Position numbers and translations under genes: made by a program
Notes under the pieces: model-generated
Told to the model about the DNA's origin: nothing
The model's input: only the letters and a program-made list of their open reading frames with translations
Database searches by the model: none
Assembly: GCA_963691705.1 (NCBI GenBank)
Contig: OY829537.1
Coordinates: forward strand, 55,032,304-55,096,303
Length of the DNA: 64,000 nucleotides
Origin: Viola odorata
Taxonomy: Eukaryota > Streptophyta > Magnoliopsida > Malpighiales > Violaceae
Reading direction: 5' to 3'
Part shown: one piece after another, positions 56,397 to 64,000 of the stretch
Layout of the letters: each line of letters opens with the position of its first letter
Numbering within the stretch: position 1 is the stretch's first letter

Positions 56397-56401
56397 CCGT
56401 G

Positions 56402-56740
56402 CCTCTCCCTTGTATCATCCCCTTCACCTTCTGATCCAAATCTACATAGTGAATCTAGATCCATCGTGCCTCTGCCTCGCACAGTGACTTGGGTTTGTCT
56501 GCCAATAACAGCGCCACCAACACCAACACCACTGACATGATCGAAGCCACTAACGGAATGCAGATCCATCGTGTCACTCCCTCACATCATCCTTTTCACC
56601 TTCTGATCCAAATCTGCACAGTGAATCCAGATCCGTCGTGCCTCTCCCTCGCACAGTGACTTAGGTTTGGCTGCCAATAACACTGCCACCGCCACCGCCA
56701 CCAACACCAACACCAACACCACTGACATGATCAAAACCAC
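56402..56740. repeat. Target of X: ~175-bp tandem repeat
   Basis: A unit with CACCTTCTGATCCAAATCT, GTGCCTC and GCACAGTGACTT occurs at 56402-56575 and 56576-56735. The start of the first unit lies on the other side of X, at about 19600-19632 (GCCACCAACAGAACGCAGAT), and matches GCCACTAACGGAATGCAGAT at 56546. X therefore inserted into the first unit. Confidence 0.75.
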
Positions 56741-57640
56741 CACCACCTTTGAGTCTTTTGACAAGCCCATGTATGAGAAGTCATAAGCAATTTGATCGGA
56801 TTGCAAGGTAGAATCTATTGAGGAAAAGGAGAGGAGGGGATTGGAAAATTAGGTCTGTTTCTTGTAGCAAAAGAGGGAGTGATGGATGGGAAAATGGTGG
56901 GATGAGGAGAGGGAAAGGAATTTTCCTTAATTCTAGATGTGTTTTTTTTTCTTTTTCTATTTAGCTTTTTAATTGGACATGCTTTTTTTTAGGATAAAAA
57001 AGTGATGTAACTTACAATAGCAGGTCAAACAAGTAGTTACCATTAGACTTAACAACTAAAGTTTAACGGAAGGGGCAACTTGCATGGAAATGGTAGTTCA
57101 GGGGAGGTGAAATGCGTGTTTTGAAAGTCAGGGGAGGTTTCTATTTTTTCGTGGTTAGTACAGGGAGCTAAAAAGCTATTACCCTAATAATTATTAGCAG
57201 CCAGTAAGAACAAGATTCAAATTAGACAATCAAAATTAGTAATCGATTAAAAACTTGATAAATTTCTAAAAGATTTGAAATTATGCACATAACTTTGCTA
57301 ATCTCATCAACAGGAAGTGAAGCCCATGTTAGCAAATCTTTTATCGCTATTCTTCCTAGTAATCAAAACCAACTCGACATTCTATATGCATTCACCACAT
57401 CAAACTTCAATCTCCATATTGAAAACCAAAGGAACCTAAACCCAAATTACCGTCAAGCTTGCAAAATCAACTGTGACTTCCATAGGGTCTATACTTATCT
57501 CTTGTCTAATGTAATTTTGAAGGATAGAACAAGCACTTATAATTCGACATTTGGTTTTCACAGGATAATGTGAACGACCTTATAAGATACGTCATCTATT
57601 TTTAAGAAGACCAAAACACCTCTCTATAACATTCTTAGCC
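56741..57640. other. Intergenic sequence right of X
   Basis: No gene is identified. A block at 57060-57190 (GGGGAGGT, AAAAGCTATTACCC phrases) resembles the edge of an old transposon. A 96-codon plus-strand frame at 57283-57573 has no recognisable family. Confidence 0.35.
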
Positions 57641-57659
57641 CAGGAGTGCTTCATGTTAA

Positions 57660-58059
57660 AGAAATCTTAGGCCACCCGCATGGCCAAGCTTTCAACGCGC
57701 GCACGCTATTCCCCACAACCAGTCTCTTAACGGTATACCTTTAAGAGACAGCTTTCTAGAGCCAATTTATTCCAGTGACTAACGGCACCGTTAGTCACTG
57801 ATGGTATACCATTAACTACTAGAAAATTGGACATTTTTGATGGGCAAACTTGTCCCAATACCCATTTTTGTAACCTAGTATAAATAGCTAGTTTTCTTCT
57901 TATTTTCATTAGTTTAGATGTCAAAGTAAATTTTTATATTCATGAGTTTGAGAATACTCCTCACACTAAACTCTATTGTGAGCTTCTAAGCTTGATAGTG
58001 CTTTGATACCTTGCAAGTAAAACATAAACTATCAATTTGTGTAACTTATCGTTACTTCA
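57660..58059 (+). repeat. LTR fragment of a chromovirus-type gypsy element
   Basis: A TATA box in the context AGTATAAATAGCTAGTTTTC lies near 57878. It is followed by a leader with GAGTTTGAGAATACTCCTCA, which parallels ACTATAAATAGCTATTTTC and TTGAGAGCACTCC at 823-900. Ends were not defined. Confidence 0.5.
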
Positions 58060-58554
58060 TTATTGTGTGAGTTTATGAGCTTGAAATATTAAGTATTGGT
58101 CCCTTATAACTTGTTTCATTTCCACCCATGTGCGGATAGCTCTTACTCCGCGCCTCTCATTGTTTATTTTCTCCCACACACTTACGACATACCTATCAAA
58201 CTCCATTGCCGCAAGTTTCACCTTCTTGGCTTCTAAGTATTGATGGCAATTAAATATCCTTTGAATCTTGCCCTCCCAGTTGATATACTCGGATGGATCC
58301 GTTGTACCCTCAAAGGTCAAAATTTGTACCTTAATACAATTCAAATTGTCATCAAGTCGTGGCTCTTGGAGTCGACCTCTTCTTCCTCTATTCAAGCGGT
58401 CACGATCATCATACTCATCAAAATCCTCATTTGCTTCCTTATACAAATCTTTATAAAATTCATGCTCATGGTAAGGATTGGTGCGTGCTTGTAGGTCAGG
58501 GATTAGGGCTTGATCAATGGTGGTTGTGGTACCTTCAGCATTATGCTGGGCCAT
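58060..58554 (-). pseudogene. Gypsy gag, N-terminal half
   Basis: This minus-strand frame runs from MAQHNAEGTTTTIDQALIPD through an Asp/Arg-rich segment. It reaches the gag core VQILTFEGTTDPSEYINWEG, KKVKLAAMEFDRYVVSVWEK and WVEMKQVIRDQYL, where it ends. This is the N-terminal half of a retrotransposon gag domain. It is cut off next to the oppositely oriented LTR at 57660-58059. Confidence 0.75.
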
Positions 58555-59300
58555 ATTTCTAGTGGCTGGGGTGTTTTATCAAGATTTTACCGAGGGCCAA
58601 AGGTTTGAGACTCGGTTCTATGGATGATAAAATAAGTTAGATTCCCAGTGTTTTTACTTGACTCAAGCCATGGCAATCCAAAACCAAGACAAGCACCAAA
58701 TGTTCTCATTCTTGCAAATTATCTCTTGGTTATACAACGGGTTATTATGCCACTATCTGGATGTATAGACATAGGTTGTATTGACAACATTTTGCTACTT
58801 CTTTATTGATTTGGACTCTCAAGTGCTTGTATAATTATGGAAAAGGGTTGGTCTTTGGTGAAAAAGGTGTGTTTGTTTTTAAAATGCTTGGGGGAAAGCA
58901 TTAGAGCAATATGGGGGATTTAATTGCTTGATTATTTTACATAAAATTATCATCTCTTTTAGCTACAATTGAGGTGATGATACTGCTAATTTGAGTGTAA
59001 TTCCCTCCTTTTTCTAGGAACAAACCAGAAATGTCAAAAGAAGGAAAAGGATCAGAAAACTCAAAAAAAAGAGCAAAACAATCGAATGGTGGAGAAAAAC
59101 TAAAAATGGAGTACTTCGGGCTCTTCCCTAGGCCAAGGGAAGAGAGTGCAGTGATGTTTACCCAAGCCCTAGGATGGATACCTACGCAGTGGGTAACACT
59201 TGGGCTTGGCATTAAGGAAGGAGAGGAAGCGCGCATAGGACTATTGTAAGTGATAGAGATAGTAAATTTCTCATTTTTGGTGTGTCTTGTGGGCTAAACT
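58555..59300. other. Unassigned sequence between gypsy fragments
   Basis: No protein family is recognised on either strand. It probably includes leader or LTR-derived sequence of the adjacent gypsy fragments. Confidence 0.3.
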
Positions 59301-59304
59301 TGGC

Positions 59305-59690
59305 ACAAAACTATTGTTCTCTACATCTTGTCATCCACAAATAGATGGCTAATCTTAAGTTGTCAATAGAACTATAGGAACAATATTGCGTGTCATAATT
59401 TAACAATATGCTAAAGCTTGCGATGATTGCATTCCTTTCATTAAGTTTGCTTACAATCGCACCATGCATTCATCTACTAGATTCTTTTATTTTGAACTTG
59501 TCTATGGGTTTAACGTTCTCACCCCCATAGACTTGTTACCTCTACCCTTGAATGAGTGTGCTAGCTTAGATGGCGAGGAGAAGGAAGCTATGGTGAAGGA
59601 ATTGCACAGAAAAGCTAAGGACCGCATGGAGGCGTTGAATGAAAAGTTGATGCACAAAATTAAAAGTCTCATTTTGTTTTTACCTGGTAG
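59305..59690 (+). pseudogene. Gypsy integrase C-terminal core fragment
   Basis: The plus-strand frame reads LGTKLLFSTSCHPQIDG and then, past stops, VVNRTIGTILRV, FIKFAYNRTMHSS, LTPIDLLPLP and DGEEKEAMVKELHRKAKDRM. This is the last part of the integrase core and the linker that precedes the FEPGDWVW tail. It stops at about 59690, where minus-strand sequence of the same family begins. The stops at 59350-59400 mark it as dead. Confidence 0.75.
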
Positions 59691-59732
59691 TCATGCTTGG
59701 TCTTGCAACTGGTCTATGCCGTGGGCAGATGA

Positions 59733-60143
59733 CTATCTGTTCCCGATATCCCTTAAGGTTACCAGTAAGTATCCGCTCCCAATAAGGTGCACATCCCGCT
59801 CTTGGGTTCTGGTATCAAGCTCGGTCTTTATTGAAGTTCGTTCTTCGGGTTGGTTTCCGATAATTTCCCTCAAGATTACCGGTAGCTGCTGGCTTGGTTG
59901 TCTGTTCCCGGTAACTTCCTTTCGCTTTCCTGGTAATTGACCATTCTCGGTAACATACTTGTTTGGCCGTTGATTCCCGATAGGATACGTGAACATCCTT
60001 AAGGTTAGGTTGGGCGTGATCATATCATCACCTTTCCCTTTCCCTTCAAAAGGATTCGTCCTCGAATCCATTGCTTTAAGATCGTGGTCTCGGTTAGGGA
60101 TGAGGCTTAAGAAAGGATCTTTGTAAGCGCCCAAGTCCTTCAC
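59733..60143 (-). pseudogene. Gypsy polyprotein C-terminal end plus LTR edge
   Basis: The minus-strand frame contains DHDLKAMDSRTNPFEGKGKG and then DD. It matches the SRMNPFKGGGDD end at about 385-415. It continues into sequence with repeated CCGGTAA/TTACCGG phrases, probably the LTR edge. It lies downstream, in the same strand, of the gag at 60293-61050, so protease, RT, RNase H and the integrase core are missing between them. Confidence 0.65.
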
Positions 60144-60292
60144 AAAAACATGGGAAAATTCTACAAAAGAGTTTCAAAGGTAGGAGAGAGAGAATTATCA
60201 ATGTTAGATTGAGCTAACCGATCCTCATTGCATAAAGGCACGTTCATTGGATCGCTAGCAAGCAAAACATTATCTCGAATCTTTATCTCACT

Positions 60293-61050
60293 TTATTCTC
60301 TCAAAATTGTTGCTCTCTTTTGGATTTTCTCACTCTTTTCACTACCCAAAGTAACATTCCTAAACTCAAACAGAGGGTTGACAAGAACATTAAACACATA
60401 TGGTTTAATGATCACACTCGAATCATTAATGTTACTAGAAGAATGAAGAGTGTTGGAAGTGATGTCATCAACGGGTGGGGTGGAAATGATGTCATAATCA
60501 GGTGGGGTGGAAATGATGTCATCATCGGATGGGGTGGAAAGGGTGTCCTTATCGGGCGGCGTGGATTCTATCGCCTTAGCTTGTGGGGTAGGAGTTTGGT
60601 CATTATCGGGCGAGCTATTTGCACCACTCCCTCTTTCCTCAACCAATTGGCACATTTCAATCACATTCGTTGGACAACGTCGGGAGAGTGTAGGTGGTGT
60701 ATGGGATAAGCTACGGCTTGGATTTCTTGAGGACTCCCGAGCTTCCCTTTTAAAAGTAAAATGGACCATGGAATTTATGCTTGTAAACTCATAGAGTTCA
60801 AGCCGACTCCTAATTCTTTCATTCAACCCACTTTCAAACAGCGCCATGATCATGCCCTCATCACTTTCTTGAATGTGAGTCTTGAGGAATAAATCATAAA
60901 ACTCCTTATAGTACTCCAACGCAGTTTTGGTCCCTTTCCGGAGGGAGGACAACTCATCTTCTAGTAATTCCTGATAATGGGAGGATATAAATAATTTCCT
61001 CATCACATGCCGCATTTCTTCCCATGTTCTACTCCTTTCTCCTTCATAGG
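60293..61050 (-). pseudogene. Gypsy gag, C-terminal half
   Basis: The minus-strand frame reads MRHVMRKLFISSHYQELLED, then LSSLRKGTKTALEYYKEFYD and MIMALFESGLNERIRSRLEL. This is the C-terminal half of the gag domain, complementing the type of sequence at 58060-58554. It continues into a Ser/Thr/Pro-rich region with repeated STPPDYDII-type units. It starts where the plus-strand RT begins, a head-to-head junction. Confidence 0.78.
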
Positions 61051-62590
61051 TTCCTAACCAGTTGGCTTATAGGAGAAACCCCGAGGAGACCAAGGAGTTA
61101 GAGAGGCAAGTAGATGAGATACTTAGCCATGGCTATGTGAGGGAAAGCTTGTCCCCTTGCGCCGTGCCCGTGATCTTAATTCCTAAGAAAGATGGAACTT
61201 GGCGCATGTGTGTTGATTGTCGAGCGGTCAACAAAATCACTGTAAAGTATCGCCACCATATACCTCATTTGGATGACAAGTTAGATGAATTAAGTGGTAG
61301 CAAAGTGACTATCACCAAATTGGCATGAAAGAGGGAGATGAGTGGAAAATGACTTTTAAGTCTAATTATAGTCTATATGAATGGATGGTTATGCCATTTG
61401 GGTTAACTAAAGCCCCTAGTACCTTCATGAGGTTGATAAATCATATTCTTAGGCACTTTATTGGTAAACTTATAGTGGTTTATTTTGATGATATCTTGAT
61501 TTATAGTAAATCACTTGATGAACATGTTTCGCACCTTAGGCTAGTCTTTATCACACTTCGGGAACAACAATTTTATGCTAAGCTTAACAAGTGTTCCTTT
61601 ACTTTGGAACAAGTCAATTTTCTTGGCTTTATTATGAGTGTAGATGGCGTGAAGGTGGATGAGGAAAAGATCAAGGCGATCAAGGAGTGGCCGACTCCTA
61701 AGAGCGCGAGTGACGTGCGCTCATTCCATGGTTTGGTGAGATTTTATAGGCGCTTTGTCAAGGATTTTAGTACTATTGTTGTGCCCTTGAATGAGTTCAC
61801 TAAGAAGAATGTCCCTTTCAGGTGGGAGCAGCCATAAGAAGAGGTGTTTTGCACGCTTAAGGAGCGGTTGTGTTCCACGCCCGTTTTAGCCCTTCCAGAC
61901 TTCGATAAGGCATTTAAGATTGAGTGTGATGCGAGTGGGCTTGGGATTGGAGTTGTACTTATGCAAGATAAGTGGCCCATTGCCTTCTTTAGTGAGAAGT
62001 TGAAAGACACTCAATTGAGGTACCCGACCTAGAGGTGTGGCAACACTACTTGATGCCGCGCGAGTTCATAGTCCACACAAACCACTTGAGCTTGAAGTAT
62101 CTCAAGGGGCAAGGCAAGTTGAACCGACACCATGCTACTTGGATGGAGTTCATAGAGTCTTTTCCTTATCACATCCAATACAAGCAAGGTAAGGAAAATA
62201 TAGTGGCCGATGCACTATCGCGGAGGTATGCACTTCTTTCTACTCTTAGTACTAAATTGCTTGGATTTTCACATCTCATTGAACTTTACCCTACTAATTC
62301 TAACTCTGGTGATATTTATAATACTTGCATAATTAGAACCAAGTCTAATTTTTATAGACATGAGGGATATTTGTTCAAAAACAAGCGTTTATATGTGCCA
62401 CATTATTCCTTACGTGAGTTGTTTATGAATGAGTCACATAGTGGCGGATTGATGGGTCACTTTGGTGTGAATAAAACCCTAGATGTTCTCAAAGAGCATT
62501 TGTATTGGCCTCATATGAAGAGAGATGTTGTCCGCATTGTCGCTAGATGTTTAGTTTATCGAAAGGCAAAGTCTAGGGCTGCCAATCATG
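61050..62590 (+). pseudogene. Gypsy RT, RNase H and integrase N-terminus (chromovirus-type)
   Basis: RT begins LAYRRNPEETKELERQVDEI, with PKKDGTWRMCVDCRAVNKIT. The segment that should follow (the FSKIDL block) is missing, and the frame breaks near 61325. RT resumes [20 protein letters not shown], with the catalytic [12 protein letters not shown] and [17 protein letters not shown]. RNase H follows after a TAA near 61835 ([19 protein letters not shown]), with a further stop near 62032, then [20 protein letters not shown] and VADALSRRY. The integrase zinc-finger region ([19 protein letters not shown]) ends at about 62590. The core is lost where minus-strand gag begins. Confidence 0.88.
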
Positions 62591-62807
62591 GCGAGTATAT
62601 GACCTTCTCCTTGTATGGTTCCTCTCGGGACTTAGTTTTCATGGTTCTAGGAGGTTTGGTGGGCTTCCCTTGCGTCAACATGAAGGATTTGAACATCTCC
62701 CTCAACTCACCTTGCCCTCGGTCCATAGCTTCAAGCCTAGCCGACCAAGAAGGAATCGCCTCATTGGATTTGATGTTATGGTTTCCTACAATGCTTTTGT
62801 CGAACAT
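62586..62807 (-). pseudogene. Gypsy gag N-terminal fragment
   Basis: The minus-strand frame [20 protein letters not shown], then [20 protein letters not shown], resembles the coiled-coil start of gypsy gag proteins. It directly abuts the plus-strand integrase fragment, a second opposite-strand junction. Confidence 0.5.
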
Positions 62808-64000
62808 AATGAAAATTTAGTACCTACACAAATAGCAAACGTTAGTGAAAATTCTCTCCCTCACGTATTTACTCTCGTGTTTAAGCACTCGAAAAAGTTG
62901 TTCTCACAAAATCTCTCACTCTTAGTTCCTGGCGCTTGAGGTCGCGCGAATTAAAAATCCATTTATCAATCAATCCTTTCACCTTGAACAAGCACCACAA
63001 GACTCGATAAGAAAATCACACAATTATGAGACTCAAAGAGGCAAAAGAAGGAAAACCGAATGCAAATAAAACTCTAGAATTGAAAAGCTAATTTTGTGTT
63101 TGACAAGCATTGATATTCAACTCATCTTCCATTCTTTTCCCTTTTGATTAATTTTTTTTCCTTCTCTTTTAACTCACAAGGAATTTTTTTCTTTTCTTTC
63201 ATTTCTTATAGCTCCTTTAAAAAAAAATACAAATTCGACTTGCTTTGCAAGTCATAGTGTAGAAAATTGATGAAAATCTACAACTATGTGTTTATTTATT
63301 TTTCTTTTTTTTTTAGTGCAAGTGAAGAGTATAAGGTCAAAAGAAGAAGAGAGGATTTATGGATGCTGATTTTTAAACAAAATATACAAGATTTTGGACG
63401 ACGAGAATGGATCAAATGCAAGTTTTCTTTAGCTTGCTCAAGAACACTCAAGAACACTTAATGGTGTTCTTGGCGGGGAAATTTGATTTAATCTTTCACA
63501 GTGGAAAACAAACACAAAATCAGTTGGTCTTGACTCTAGACAATATGACTCAGCACAACAAGATTCAACAAAGAAAGAAGAATAAATTCGGTTGAAGATG
63601 CAAAGAAAATTTGACAGCTAAAACATGAGGAACACCAAATGTTGGAAAATGGTAATTCTCAAATTCGTTGATCAAATGATGTGATTTCTTCACAAAACAT
63701 TCAGAAAACTCAAGATAATCATAAACGACACAATACCCGAAGGTTTCATCCAGCAATTTTGGCTCAATTTTGGATAGATACAAAAATTAAAAATCTGAAA
63801 TTTGAAAATTTGGAAAACTCAAGCAACTAGTTACGCTACAACTTGATGTGATCCGGCCTCATTTTAATCAGTTGGATCATGTCAATAGATCTGGTTTGAG
63901 TTTCCCGACAAAACCCAATCAAAATTGAACAAGGAAACACAAGGAAAATGGAGAATCAGAGTTGGAAAAGATGGAGAAAAGTACAGCGGAATTTGGTTAA
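62808..64000. other. Unassigned sequence at the right edge
   Basis: It lies upstream (minus strand) of the gag fragment, so it may be leader or LTR of that element. T-rich and A-rich stretches occur at 63140-63320. No gene is recognised. Confidence 0.3.

Overview
This is nuclear DNA from a flowering plant, probably a eudicot; the species cannot be named from sequence alone. It is AT-rich, has GT-AG introns and TATA-box promoters, and is filled with plant transposon families: MULE, CACTA, Tourist/PIF-Harbinger MITEs, and Ty3/gypsy elements of Tat/Ogre type and chromovirus type. There are no bacterial-style operons, no CRISPR array, and I recognised no tRNA or rRNA gene. The single convincing host gene is a five-exon minus-strand SWIB/MDM2-domain gene (CDS 12425 down to 8254, 377 aa).

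Layout, left arm (1-19632). A chromovirus-type gypsy integrase tail with LTR remains (1-1260) is followed by a decayed MULE transposase gene (about 1330-4030), a tandemly duplicated minus-strand coiled-coil exon (4398-5310) and one CACTA terminus (5390-6726). The SWIB gene follows. Its first intron carries a 1692-bp non-autonomous MULE-like element (9893-11584) with a 10-bp target duplication. Upstream of the gene are three related Tourist-like MITEs with 3-bp duplications (13167-14189, 16423-16938, 17657-18099). The first of them contains an inverted copy of the SWIB intron plus the tip of the MULE.

Centre (19633-56396). This is one nested complex, here called X: a minus-strand Tat/Ogre-type LTR retrotransposon flanked by a perfect 5-bp duplication, CCGTG. 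Its left LTR is split by a younger plus-strand relative, Z (20832-33108, duplication GATTT), which has 2.9-kb LTRs and no gag or pol. X keeps a 3' non-coding domain made of tandem arrays (34500-37787), gag-protease and pol with both a normal and an archaeal-type RNase H, and a protease/RT spacer like the Ogre intron. A solo LTR (Y1, duplication AGCTT) sits inside the archaeal-type RNase H. Next comes a block (46506-55373) holding a second Y-type LTR and four plus-strand, promoter-equipped accessory genes antisense to X. I read this block as the 3' half of a truncated Y element with antisense extra ORFs.

Right arm (56397-64000). The 175-bp tandem-repeat target of X resumes, followed by rearranged chromovirus-type gypsy pieces whose gag (minus) and pol (plus) meet head to head.

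Working relationships: X and Z share LTR ends, polypurine tract, a hairpin overlapping that tract, and array modules. Z therefore looks like a non-autonomous passenger of X-like enzymes. The X copy here is dead, with stops, frameshifts and lost zinc-binding residues. The SWIB gene appears intact despite its insertions.
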